From NCBI GenBank assembly GCA_963932465.1, contig OZ010794.1:214967748-215031747 (forward strand): a stretch of DNA of 64,000 nucleotides, in the 5' to 3' direction. The notes beneath the pieces are model-generated. The model worked only from the letters and a program-made list of their open reading frames with translations. It was not told the DNA's origin and made no database searches. Below, piece by piece: positions 45,254 through 55,994 of this stretch. Source of the DNA: Maratus speciosus (Eukaryota > Arthropoda > Arachnida > Araneae > Salticidae). Both the position numbers and the translations under genes were made by a program. Every line of letters starts with the position of its first letter. Position 1 is the first letter of the stretch.

Positions 45254-46846
45254 ATGGCATCTATTAAGGATACGAGTTATATGGCGGATGTTATTGAAAA
45301 CATCGCAAATGGAACGTTAGTCAGCAACTATAAGGAACAATTTGATAATATTTCGTCCAACTTCGAGGACCATTCTAAAAAAATACTGGCTGATTTTTAC
45401 ACCTTTGTGGACAGATACATTTTACACTTGAAAACTAAAGATGGTTACGCTGCTTCGCCTTCTGATCAAGAGGAGGTAAGAAGAACATGTTTTGAAGCTT
45501 TTTCTTTGCTAAGGGAGCGTACTGTAGATAATTTGTTAGACTCTGCTATTTTTAGCTTTTTCTGTTATATTCAGTATAAGAAAGCACCTAACATAATCAT
45601 TAATGATACTAACCTTAAAAATGAATTATTCAACGCAGTCAAAAAGGGGATTAAGTGTCCCTTGACAGAGGAAAGTTCTACTATCCCTCTTGCTAATAAA
45701 TTCAAAAATATCGCAAATGAAGTTAATTTAAGCGATAATGCTGACATGGAGCAATCCAATTCTGATGATTGTTCCGTCCAGGAACCTGGTAACTCTAAAA
45801 AACCTACTAATCCCTTCTATATCGAAATCGACCAAAATTGGACGACGCTAGCTCAACAAATTATCGAGATAAATTCTGAAAAACCAAAAATAGCTCTTAA
45901 AGGGGAACGCTTAGTAGTTCAATGTGCTTCGGACAATGACTTTAAACTAACACAGCGATGGCTAAATCAAAATAAGATAAAATATACTACTCTTGACCCC
46001 AGAGAGTTAAGGCCGAAGAAAATATGCATTAGGGGCCTCCCCCGTTATACAGATGTTAAACTAATAGAAGAAAGCCTTCGCGAGCATGGATATGCAGTCA
46101 CTAGGGCTGCCATGCTTAAAAATAGAAAGACTGGGCATTCTATGCCAATCTATATGGTAAATGTTATACCACGAAAAAACTTTTAGAAAATCTACAAAAT
46201 TAACGTGATCCACAATATTTCTGTTAAAATTGAAGCCTTTACTTCAAAAAATAAAGTTAAACAATGCTATCGGTGTCAAGGGTATGGACATGCCTCAAAG
46301 GTGTGCGGCTTTGACGCCAAATGTGTCAAATGTGGGGAATTACACTTAAGCACTGCTTGTGTGCACAAAGGTAGAATTAAACCTACATGCGCTAATTGTG
46401 GCCTTGGACATCCCGCGAATTTCCGAGGGTGCCCTAAAAACCCGTACAGACTTGAAAATAAACATAACAGAAAAACTACACGTAATAGCGTCAGCAATCT
46501 CTCCTCGGAAACACAAATTCTTGCCGAAATCTTTAAAGATTATAACTACACCAAAAAACCTTCGACTAATGATCCCTCAACCAGTACTAGCATGATAAAT
46601 TCCGAAACTAATGTTAATGATACCTCAAATACCCTTTCCTCTCCTACTACTGAAAATACTAATAATAATCAAAATTTGAAAATTCCAGTAAATTACTCTA
46701 ATGATATTAAAGATATACTTACCACCTTCAATGAAATAAAGGAAGTTTTTCACTTTACAAAATTTTTAAGCTGCATCAAAAACATTTCAACTCAAACCAA
46801 AAAAAATGATAATCCTATGCAAAAAAGTAATGGTGATCATCAATGA
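45254..46846 (+). pseudogene. LINE ORF1 (Gag-like nucleic-acid-binding protein) with one in-frame stop
   Basis: The frame starts at ATG 45254 and runs to TGA at 46844. It is one frame throughout but is cut by TAG at 46184-46186. Before the stop lies a region like the PRE_C2HC domain of X-element/Jockey Gag proteins (KKICIRGLPRYTDVKLIEES). After it come CCHC knuckles: CYRCQGYGHASKVC, then CVKCGELHLSTAC and CANCGLGHPANFRGC. The acidic, Asn/Thr-rich tail is low complexity. ORF1 proteins bind the element RNA. The stop falls just before the knuckles and would remove them unless read through. A single recent mutation or a sequencing error is equally possible. Confidence 0.85.
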
Positions 46847-46944
46847 ATTCGATAAACTTGCTAACCTTCTCAACTTAAATGACGAATAACTTCATTCCCT
46901 GCTAAACTATTTCCTTTTTCCCCTGTCTTTCTGTCTTTTGTGTG

Positions 46945-46947
<3 letters not shown>

Positions 46948-46993
<46 letters not shown>
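46948..46993 (+). repeat. A46 run inside the LINE
   Basis: Uninterrupted A-run about 100 nt after the ORF1 stop, followed by more element-like sequence. It may be an old poly(A) tail at a retrotransposition junction. Confidence 0.9.
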
Positions 46994-46995
<2 letters not shown>

Positions 46996-47759
46996 AAGCT
47001 GTTTTTCTTATGCTTTTCAAATTCTTTATTAGATTTACCTTTTTGTGCTTTAATTACACTATCTTGGTCTCCTTATTTAACCTTTTATCATCGAGTTACC
47101 AGACTAGGCGGCCGCCGTCCTTTTTTCCCCTTTTTCCCCCTATACATTTTGTGCTTTTTTCAGTCCTGTTAGTCTGAACTCTCCTCAATGTTGTTGTTTT
47201 TTTATTGTTTTCCTATCTTTTGTGCATTTTCTTATAAACTTTAATCTCTCTTTTTTCTTTTTTCTGTAAATATGTAAATACTTCACTTTTTATAAACTTT
47301 TGTATCTTACTTTGTTATAATTGTGTTAAACTAATGTATGGTCTCTGAATTGAGTCTTTTTTTTACGGGGCTTCCTTTGGTAGCTTTTTCGCCTGTCCTG
47401 GACATTTTTGGATCATACGGAACTTTTTTTTTTTTTCTACTAGTTATACTAACAATTTTTTCTTTTAAAAATTGTCTATCTTTTAGTTTACTCTCTATTT
47501 TTTCGTGGCTACTAGCCGCGTTTAAACGCTCTTTTTTCTAAGGCTCCCATTGCATTGTAAAACTATCTACTCTTAGCCTGGATGTAAAGTTGCCACGCAA
47601 CTAGGGAATCCATACATCAGCTCTATTGTTCCATTGTTCCAACTATTCGTTGTAAAAGCAAAATTTTAATAAAATGTTCTTGTAGCCGTTCTTAAGTTTG
47701 GAATTAAAATTAGGTATCCTGTTCCGGGCACACTGTGCTGCAAAGGGTTAAAGAAAATA

Positions 47760-48850
47760 ATAAAGTTCAAAGATTTTAATAAGTTCGAATATTAATAAGT
47801 ATGAAAATTTATAAAGTGATTAAATCAATATCTATACGTATAAAAATACTCAATTTGGAATACCAATTAACATTTTTTATTTTAATGACTAATTATCAGA
47901 GAACTCATCATAATAAAATCTTTTGAGAAGAAAACTTATTTTAAAGAATCCAGTGAACAGTATTAAGCTTTGTGGAAAACCGCAATTGTTTATTTTAAGA
48001 TAACAAAGATAAAAAATAAACATTTTAATAAGTTCGAATAAATTTTGTAAGGAAAATGCAAATTCCTTTTTTCTGTCAATTTGTTTTTAAAATATTGAAA
48101 TTGTATAAAGTATATATTATTTGTTGATTTCCATGTAGGATATATTTTTTAATAATCCATAGTTATCTATTTTGTAAAACTTTTTTCGCGTAATGAAAGA
48201 TTTCACAAAAAATACATAAAAGTTGGTCTTAAACAAACAGCATAATTTTACGATTTTTAATATATTTCAAAATACTTAAAATTTCTGTGTTGCAGAAATA
48301 AAAAAGATTTTTTAGCGTTTCAATTCCTAATATATTTTACGGATTAAACAATAAAAAGATGCTTCAAAAAAAACCAAGCTCAAGAGATTTTAATAAGTTC
48401 GAATATTAATAAATATGAAAATATATAAAATGATAAAATCGGTATCCATGTAAACAAATTCTCAATTTATAATATCGCTTTGTATTTTGATAACTAATTA
48501 TCAGAACATTGATGATAGTAAAATGTGAAATACAAAAAAAAACAATTCTTTTCAGAATATTTTTTTGTCAAAGAATCCAAAGAAGCTTTCTAGAAAACCG
48601 CATTTTTTTTCTCTTTTTGTATTAAAATAGAAAAGATTAAAAGAAAAAAAAACATTTTATGTAAGTTTAAATAAAGTTTGATTTATTAAATTTACTTTTA
48701 AAATATTGAAATAAGTAATAAATATATAAGATTTTTCTAAATATTGTTTAATGATTCACAGAAAAAATATTTAGAATTACAAAAGTGTAAAATATGAAAA
48801 CTTCAGCGTTTTGAAAATTCAACATTAAAAAAAAAAAAATAATAATAATA
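47760..48850 (+). repeat. ~615-bp satellite, cluster 1 continued
   Basis: Units start near 47762 and 48375 (about 613 bp apart) with TTTTAATAAGTTCGAATATT. The second is truncated and decayed. It continues the cluster split by the family C' MITE and the LINE. Confidence 0.8.
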
Positions 48851-49116
48851 AAAGTATTTTATGGTAAAAAGACCTTTCAGTTTGTGAAAATAAAGTATAA
48901 TAGATAACAATGCAGAATTTGTAACAAAGAAATCTTACAATTTATAACAATTATTTTTTTTTTATGTACTTTTATCAAGTTAGGATTACATTGCAAAAAA
49001 GAAATCTTATGAACTACAATATGTTCCAATTACTGTCAATTAAGGAAAAAAAAATGTAATTTATATTCCAGAGTATCAGATATGATAAATGAGAAAATGG
49101 ACTCACAAAAAGTTAT
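48851..49116. other. AT-rich spacer, no gene seen
   Basis: Nothing recognisable. Confidence 0.5.
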
Positions 49117-49170
49117 TTAACCCCTTGAGGGGCAAGCAATTGCGTTTGTGTAATGCTGAATTTCCACCAG

Positions 49171-51617
49171 AAAGGGTCTAGCATAGCGAAATGGCACCCT
49201 CGGCCGATATTTGAAATAAGGTGTGTGGTAATAAGACTCACCATGAGAATACGATATACAGTGAGGGAACAGTGGTGCAGCAGTTAGGCGATTGCCACCA
49301 CTAAATTTTAATGGTATTCTTCGGCTTGAAAAAAAAAAAATCTCAGGAATTCTGTCCTGAAATTACACGAAGAATACTAATAAAATTTTACGGTGCTAAT
49401 TGATTGTTTGCTGCTACACTGTTCCATCACTGGATATAGAGTATTTTTAGCCTCTGACCTTGAACTGTCCTTGATATAATCGTGGAAGTATGCGCGGGCG
49501 CTACTATTTTTTAAATACCCTTTTCTCAAAAAGTACATAAGTTAAAAATATGAAATTAACGCCATTTATTGAAGAATATATTAGTTCACATTATATATAT
49601 TTTTTTCACATTTTTACACAAATTTTAACACAGAAAAATATATAAAAATATAAAAAAAATTATTAATGTAGTAATTTTAAATTTACACCCATCAAAAAAA
49701 TTACAGAATAAAGTTCACAGTATGTACTTTTAAGAAAAAAAATTCGTTAGAATCGAAGATGCGCTTTTTGAGTTATACAAAAATAATGCTAGCAATTTGC
49801 TAAAATATTCGTAACTTTCCCTGTTTGCACTTGCAAAAATGCTGTACTATCAATGCATTGGTCGATTCGTAACATTTCCACTCGAGCAGGATGCGCAGTG
49901 CGCCAAAATAAGAGAATGTTTCCATTCATACCACTTCTCTATAGGTTTGTTTAGTGTTTGTAAATGTTCTATTATTTCGGCGTACTGCGCATCCTTCTCG
50001 TGTAATAATATCAGGTCTATGGTCTTTTCGATTCTGCAGGTGAAGCTGAATAGGGGCTGTAAATGCATAAGGTTATCAACATTTGGCAATTTCAGACCCG
50101 TTCCAACCATCCGATATCATACGTTATCATTCCTCGAATTCGCCCTCCCCCTTATAATATTGTTATCAGTGTCTAAAAATTCTTTTTATTTTTACAATAT
50201 TTTTTTTTTCTTTTTATACGTTTGAAATGATATACAGATACGGTTGTACATTTTTTATTCGCATATTTTACTGATTTAAATGAAAAGAAGAAATTCATAA
50301 AATATCACTGTTATATTAGAAATAATTTTGTATGAATTAACATTTTAAAGAAACACTTAATATTTAAAAGTTTTTACTAATAGCTCTTTGTTACATAATG
50401 CATTGCACAGTAATATTGTCTTCTTGCACTTCGCCCTTGCCATGGTTAAATAGAACTTCATTTAAACAAAACAGGTCGACAACATTTTCCCCCATCTTTT
50501 ACTAGCAAAAATAACAAGTATCATTTCGAATCTGGTTTTCTCTAACAAATAATTGTATACGCATATGGCAGGAGAATATTAATGGCGAACGTTTCGTTAT
50601 TCCATATTTAGTAATGAAATGTTTTATAATCATTCAATGGTTTTAATAATAACTTTGTATTTTCATAAAAAGAAGAATGATGTCTTTAGAAAATTAAGAT
50701 AACAGATGCAAGGAAAAATATACCAAAAAAGTGAATTTTGGTTTGATCAAAAATCATAACGATAGCAAATGATAACAACCCTCCCCCTATAGATATTTCC
50801 CGATGTCAAGTGCCAGACCCCCACAAACACCCCCCCCCCCTAAAGTAATACGTTATATGTGTACACTGTAGAACCCCATAGCCTTCTTCTATGTGAAAAT
50901 CATAGTAGGCAAATGTTGCCATTTTGTTTGTCAGGTCTTGATATTATTACGCGAGGAAGGATACGCAGTACTCGAAAGTAACAGAATATTTACAAACACG
51001 AAACAAACCTATAACGAAGTGGTATGAATGAAAAACTTCTCTTATTTACTCATACTGATCATCCTGCTCGAGTGGAAATGTCACGAATTGACCAACGCCT
51101 TGATAGTAGCGTATTTCTGCAAATGCAAACAGGGTAGTTACGAATATTTTAGCAAGTTGCTAGCATTTTTTCTTTTTTTTATATAACTCAAAAAGCTAAT
51201 CTTCGATTTTAAAGAAATTTCTTTTATTAAAAGTGCATACTCTGAACTTTATTCTGTAATTTTTTGATTGGTGTAAATATAAAATTACTACATTAATATT
51301 TTTTTCTTAAATATTTTTGTTTATTTTTCTATGTTAAAATTTATGTAAAAATGAGAAAAAGATATATAATGTGAACTAATATACTCTTCAATAATTGGCA
51401 TTGATTTCATTTTTTTAACTTTTGTACTTCTTGAGAAAAACGTATTTGAAAAATAGTAGCGCCGGCGCATACTTCGCCGTTTACTTGAAGGACAGTTCCA
51501 GGTCAGGGGCTAAAAAAACTTTATATTGTATTTTCATGGTGAGCCTTATTACCACACATGTTATTTCAAACATCGGCCGCGGGGGCCATTTCGCTATGCT
51601 TATCCGGCTAGACCCTT
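49171..51617. mobile_element. Fold-back element 2
   Basis: Long inverted arms, about 49171-50020 and 50930-51617. The tips are GGGTCTAGC...ATAGCGAAATGG on the left and CCATTTCGCTATGC...GCTAGACCC on the right. Junctions read CCAGAAA then the element, and the element then TTTAGAAAA. Other family A copies have GGAAATTTAG, so the cut lies between AAA and TTT with no duplication left. No transposase was recognised in the ~900-bp loop. Confidence 0.8.
49259..49432. mobile_element. MITE with CAGTGAGGGAAC ends and 6-bp duplication
   Basis: Inverted ends CAGTGAGGGAACAGTGGTGC and CTACACTGTTCCATCACTG. GATATA lies on both sides. It is in the left arm of fold-back 2; the right arm (ATACAATATAAAG on the minus strand near 51527) lacks it. 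174 bp. Confidence 0.87.
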
Positions 51618-51735
51618 TAGAAAATTTTTATTTCACAATAAGGAAAAGCAATTTTACGACCTTTTTTCGACCAAAATTTAATAAACTTTTTCTGGTGCAA
51701 ATCTTCATTAATCGTAACCACCCCTCAAGGACTTA

Positions 51736-52159
51736 TATTAATAATATATTCAATGTATCTCTTCATTAGTACTCAGAAAAAGAAATGAAATAAGAAATTA
51801 AAACACGACTTCTGTTTAGCAGAACGGATTTTCCTATAAAATAAATAAAAAAATAAAAGACAGGGAAAATAACAATACTAATATAAAATAATGCAATATA
51901 AAAGAAAGCAGAGAAAAAAAAATAATTTTGAATAAGTTTCAAAAGAGAATCTTTATCTTTATTCTGGATACAATTCAACTACATATACATTTTTTCTATA
52001 AAGATTTACTTCTAAGAAATTTTAATTTAATATTTTAAGATTTTCATCAGTTTTTCTCATTTAAAAACAAAAGAGTTGTTTCGGAGAACCATATAAGTTA
52101 AAAAAAATATATAATGTATCATATCTTTTCCGGCAACTCTTCCGGTGAAAACAACACCT
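51736..52159. other. AT-rich spacer, no gene seen
   Basis: Nothing recognisable. Confidence 0.5.
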
Positions 52160-52440
52160 TTAACTGATGTCGCGCGGTCTCACAGACCCTGCGACCCCCA
52201 CCTGTGAACACTTTCACCCCTTAAAAGTGCAAATATTACTTGCCCATTCCAGTACCTTCTTCTACTAGCTTGCCAAGTTCACATACAAAGCGATAATTCT
52301 GTGAGTGTTATTCGTTGCGCTGGGGTCTGTCAGACCGCATCACATCAGTTGTGTGATTATTTGAAACTGCTACAATACACGTGATTAGTTGTACTTTTTT
52401 TTCATTCCTTTGGTGTATTTTTTTTTCTTTTTTTTGTGAC

Positions 52441-52572
52441 ATGATGTCGTCGATGTCTCTAAAACGTTCTACTTTCCTCAGACAGAAGGAAATAGAAGAT
52501 ATTATGAACAACTGGTCAGATCAAGAATTTTTCGATATTGAAAATTCTGACAATGCAACTTTCCGATGTTGA
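52441..52572 (+). CDS. Possible N-terminal stub of a piggyBac transposase
   Basis: 43 codons from ATG 52441: a short basic start (SMSLKRSTFLRQKEIEDIM) then an acidic stretch (SDQEFFDIENSDN) and a stop. In the next frame, acidic sequence (SDVENVNISDGVKL) follows, which suggests a frame change. Acidic N-termini with an E/D-rich IEDI segment are common in piggyBac transposases, but this part of the family is poorly conserved. The assignment rests mainly on its position inside a TTAA element with internal repeats. The catalytic domain is absent. Confidence 0.4.
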   Translation: MMSSMSLKRSTFLRQKEIEDIMNNWSDQEFFDIENSDNATFRC

Positions 52573-52744
52573 AAATGTAAATATTTCTGATGGAGTCAAA
52601 CTTAATTTTTATTACAGAAGGATAGTTTAGACAAAAATATTTTATAAGGGCCTTTTATGACAAAAGTCAGTATACATTGAATGTACATGAAAAATATCTA
52701 TTGACTGCAATAATGATGTACTTTGACTCTTGCATATTCGTAGG

Positions 52745-52905
52745 CATAGCTGCCAACTTGTACGGATTTTTCGTACCACTAAAATTTAATAGAAAAGTTT
52801 GACATATTTAAGCGTTAAATTTGCTTGAATTTCGGTGATTCAATTAGCTGAAGCTCGCTGTAAAATTTTAGTGGTATGAAAAATCCGTACAAGTTGGCAG
52901 CTATG
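52745..52905. mobile_element. MITE with CATAGCTGCCAAC ends and 6-bp duplication
   Basis: Inverted ends CATAGCTGCCAACTTGTACG and CGTACAAGTTGGCAGCTATG, extending to ACCACTAAAATTT. CGTAGG on both sides (52739-52744, 52906-52911). 161 bp. A related left end may lie at 8457. Confidence 0.9.
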
Positions 52906-53121
52906 CGTAGGGTACATATTATATTTTTAAAATAAACACTGCATTTCAATTTTCATAATTTGTTGCAACGATAATTTGTAAAAAAAAATGTACACGATTA
53001 ATTTCTTTATTTAATTAGCAAAATTAACAAACTACCATTTTTTTTAAAGGAAATTTTTCTGTACTGGAGTTAAATAATATGAAAAAAAAAACTTTTTGCA
53101 TGCAATTTAATTCACATGCGC

Positions 53122-53338
53122 TTAACCCCTTAATTCTCGCTCCCGAGATATTCTCGGGCTGTGTCTTTTACTGAAATTGTTTGATTCCCACCAGTTTTAT
53201 AAAATAGTGAAATTGGCTATATTTTAGTATCGTTTTTACTGTCATTAAATAAGGTGGATATTTCTTTTTCATAAAAGTGGTGCCAATAAGCAATTTCAAT
53301 TATTCAACCGTAATTTAATTCGAGCGTTAAGGGGTTAA
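53122..53338 (+). mobile_element. TTAA MITE family G, copy 3
   Basis: TTAACCCCTTAATTCTCGCT, then the palindrome CCCGAGATATTCTCGGG from nt 21, ending GAGCGTTAAGGGGTTAA. 217 bp. Compared with copy 1, T:A in the stem is replaced by A:T. Inserted in element X. Confidence 0.9.
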
Positions 53339-53559
53339 GAGAAGTACAACGATATTGTTAGGACAAAATTTAAATATATTCAACAATGTAAGTTATTTTT
53401 GTATTCATTTTATTCGAGCGGTCTGAGAGACCGCATCACATCAGTTGTGTGACAAATTTTAGTCATATCAGTTAAAGGATAGAAAAATCTCGCCTAAAAC
53501 ACAGTGAATGAATTACTTTCCAATACATCCAGAGTACTACAGCATATATAAAGGAAAAA

Positions 53560-54595
53560 TAACGTTTAAAGCACTAAAACGCTTTATTTCTTGTTGCAAA
53601 GTAATTTCAGTAGCTACAGCGTACCGTAATCTGTGCAAATTATGATTGCTCAGAAAAAGAAATTGCTGAAATATATGTAGGTGAAGTGGATTCAATGATA
53701 TAGTTTATTAGCCAATAAAATTACAGGAAACAGCTAATGAAAGAGAAGTGGATTCAAAGATAAAATTTATTAGCCAATAGAATTATGATAAGAAATTTTA
53801 GGAAACGGGCCATGTGAGCAGATTCAAGGATCAAGTTTATTGGTCAATAGAATTTCAGGAAAGTTTAGAGAACAGCCAGTATGATATAATAAATGTAATG
53901 TGAAAACATGCGAGTGGAATTTAAGACAGTGTTGCCAGATGGGCTACTTTTTAAAAATGAGATTCTTGATTGCCACCACTTTTTTGAAATGGTAAAATGT
54001 GCCTTATTTAATGACATATTAATAAAGGCAAAAACAAAGTTAATTTTACCGTTTCAAAAAAGTGGTTCCAATCAAGAAATCTAAATTTAAAAACAGTAGC
54101 CCACTGGCAACACTGATTTAAGAACAAGAGGTTTTCATATAATTTTTCTAGCAATCTTACAACGGAAGAATAGTAAAATCACAATTAACAATATTTTAAA
54201 GATTTTTTTTTTTATAAATATGGAATGCTTCAAGAAATTCTAGTTCATGAATGGAAGTGGGTTTTGATATGATTTTGCGGTGCTTTTAAACTAAACTTTC
54301 CTGAAATTCTATTGGCCAATAAACTTGATCCTTGAATCTGCTCATATGGCCCGTTTCCTAAAATTTCCTATCGCAATTATATTGGCTAATAAACTTTTCC
54401 TTTGAATCCACTCCTCTTTCATTGGCTGTTACCTGTAATTTTACTGGCTAATAAACTTTATCATTGAATCCGTTTCTATTTCTTTTAGGAGCAATCATAT
54501 TTTGCGCTGATGACGATAGGCTATGGCTATTGAAATTAGTTTGCAACATGAAATAAAGTGTTTTGGTGCTTTAAATGTTCTTTTATTTACGCTAT
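53560..54595. repeat. Fold-back (inverted repeat) 3
   Basis: AACGTTTAAAGCACTAAAAC at the left matches GTTTTGGTGCTTTAAATGTT at the right. Each arm holds two or three ~60-bp direct units with GTGGATTCAATGATA and TTTATTAGCCAATA. A hAT-like MITE lies in the middle. Confidence 0.75.
53927..54115. mobile_element. hAT-like MITE with perfect 8-bp duplication
   Basis: Inverted ends CAGTGTTGCCAGATGGGCTA and TAGCCCACTGGCAACACTG, extending for about 60 bp to CCACTTTTTTGAAA. ATTTAAGA on both sides (53919-53926, 54116-54123). The CAGTGTTGCC end and 8-bp duplication fit hAT. Confidence 0.9.
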
Positions 54596-54900
54596 AGCAT
54601 ATTTTCACAGTTTAATAAGGTATGATATCTCTATGAAAGCAATTTGGAAATCACATAACATATAAGAAAACACAATTTGTGATATTTTCATCTAATCGGA
54701 AAAATATAAGAAATATTTTGTGCGACCCTGTATAGAGGGTGTCATAAATGAATTTCCCAGATGTTACTTTTAATAGTATCAACTGTAAGCGTTGTTGCTA
54801 GTTGGATCAGGGTCACAAGCTAGGAAAGAGGAATTATGCTTCTTTAGAATTTAGTGTCGTCCCCGATGAAAAAAAAAATACATATGTATATAAATCAATT

Positions 54901-55994
54901 AAAAAAAACCCTTAATGGGTTAAAAGTTAGTGACGCAGCACTTTATCTTATTGCTATAAGAATTTTAAATATGGAACTAAAAAATAATGATATCAAATTT
55001 TAAGTGACGCTACATTATTTATTTCATCTTTTTATTTTTGTTTTATTTATAATTGCATGTGTAAGAATTATGTTAAATTTAAAAGGATGTATAAAAATTT
55101 ATTCCTTGTTGCTTTATCATTCACATCTTTCATAAATTCAAAATATGAGTTTAAAAGATATGATATCAAAATTTAAGCGACGCTTTGATGTAGATTTAAA
55201 CATTTTGTTTTAAAATTCAGTTTTAATTGTTTTCGGTTCGGCTAAATATATTTATGCATCCAACCAAAACTTTTAATTTTCCAATACACAGTTAAAAATA
55301 TCACTTTCACTGAACCTATATAATGCATTGTAATGTATTTATATGAATAAATTGATTTATCTTTTGTGTCACGCTATCCAAAATCAAAAGTAAAATTTAT
55401 GTAAACGATTTCTTTGCGTCATAATATCCATTTGCATACATTTCGCTTAGTTTGGATACAATGACGCAAAGAAATCATTTACATAAATTTTACTTTTGAT
55501 TTTGGATAGCGTTGCACAAAAGATAAATCAATTTATTCATATAAATACATTACAGTGCATTCTATAGGTTCAGTGAAAGTTATATTTTTGAATGTGTATT
55601 GGAAAATTAAAAGTTTTGGTTAGATGTGTAAATATATTTAGCCAAACCGAAAACAATTAAAACTGAATTTTAAAACAAATTGTTTAAAGCTACATCAAGG
55701 TGTCACTTAAATTTTGATATAATATCTTTTAAAACTCATATTTTGAATTTATGAAAGATGTGAATGATAAAGCATCAAGGAATAAATATTTATACATCCT
55801 TTTAAATTTAACATAATTCTTGCACATGCAATTATTAATAAAACAAAAATAAAAAGATGAAATAAATAATGTAGCGTCACTTAAAATTTGATATCATTAT
55901 TTTTAAGTTCCATATTTAAAATTATTATAAATATCAAAGAGCAATAAGACAAAGTGCTGCGTCACAAACTTTTAACCCGTTAAGGGTTTTTTGA
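54901..55994. repeat. Long palindrome (fold-back 4)
   Basis: Arms 54901-55422 and 55471-55994 with a ~48-bp loop. TTTGCGTCAT closes the inner end and CCCTTAATGGGTTAAAAGTT against AACTTTTAACCCGTTAAGGG the outer. GTGACGC/GCGTCAC-like motifs recur along each arm. The right arm continues into the dispersed repeat also seen at 25.57-26.6 kb. Confidence 0.85.

Larger units (their letters stand above)
45131..47630 (+). mobile_element. ORF1-only Jockey/X-element-like LINE insertion
   Basis: Everything between GTTACTTTAAC and CGTTGTAAAAGC is missing from the family C' copy at 59 kb. It has a 5' leader, ORF1, a 46-nt A-run at 46948-46993, then about 640 nt of C/T-rich sequence resembling a 3' UTR. No ORF2 (endonuclease and reverse transcriptase) is present, so it cannot copy itself. 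A short AAC may be the remains of the target duplication. Confidence 0.75.
45023..47751 (-). mobile_element. TTAA MITE family C', split by a LINE
   Basis: The left part TTAATCCTTTGCGACATAG to about 45130 and the right part about 47631-47751 (...CTGCAAAGGGTTAA) are collinear with the intact copy at 59091-59305. The palindrome near the right end is decayed. Confidence 0.8.
49117..51735 (-). mobile_element. TTAA MITE family A, copy 4, split by fold-back 2
   Basis: The left part starts TTAACCCCTTGAGGGGCAAG at 49117. The right part, 51618-51735, ends in the decayed CCACCCCTCAAGGACTTATA. Compared with copy 1, about 20 nt of the palindrome are deleted between GGTGG and TACGATTAATG (read on the minus strand). 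Confidence 0.75.
52160..53475 (+). mobile_element. piggyBac-like element X, internally deleted
   Basis: TTAA at 52160 and 53472 with inverted ends TTAACTGATGTCGC and, from the right, TTAACTGATATGAC. The palindrome GGTCTCACAGACC starts at nt 17. Variants recur at 52324 (GGTCTGTCAGACC) and 53420 (GGTCTGAGAGACC), the last two followed by GCATCACATCAGTTGTGTGA. A short frame like a piggyBac N-terminus follows the second palindrome. Two MITEs are nested inside. Confidence 0.7.

Noticed and set aside
46942..47172. Frame beginning with a long Lys run
   Set aside because: Produced by the A46 run of the LINE; the rest has no motif.
49839..50225. Frames on both strands in fold-back 2
   Set aside because: They lie largely in an inverted-repeat arm, and the other arm does not keep them open.
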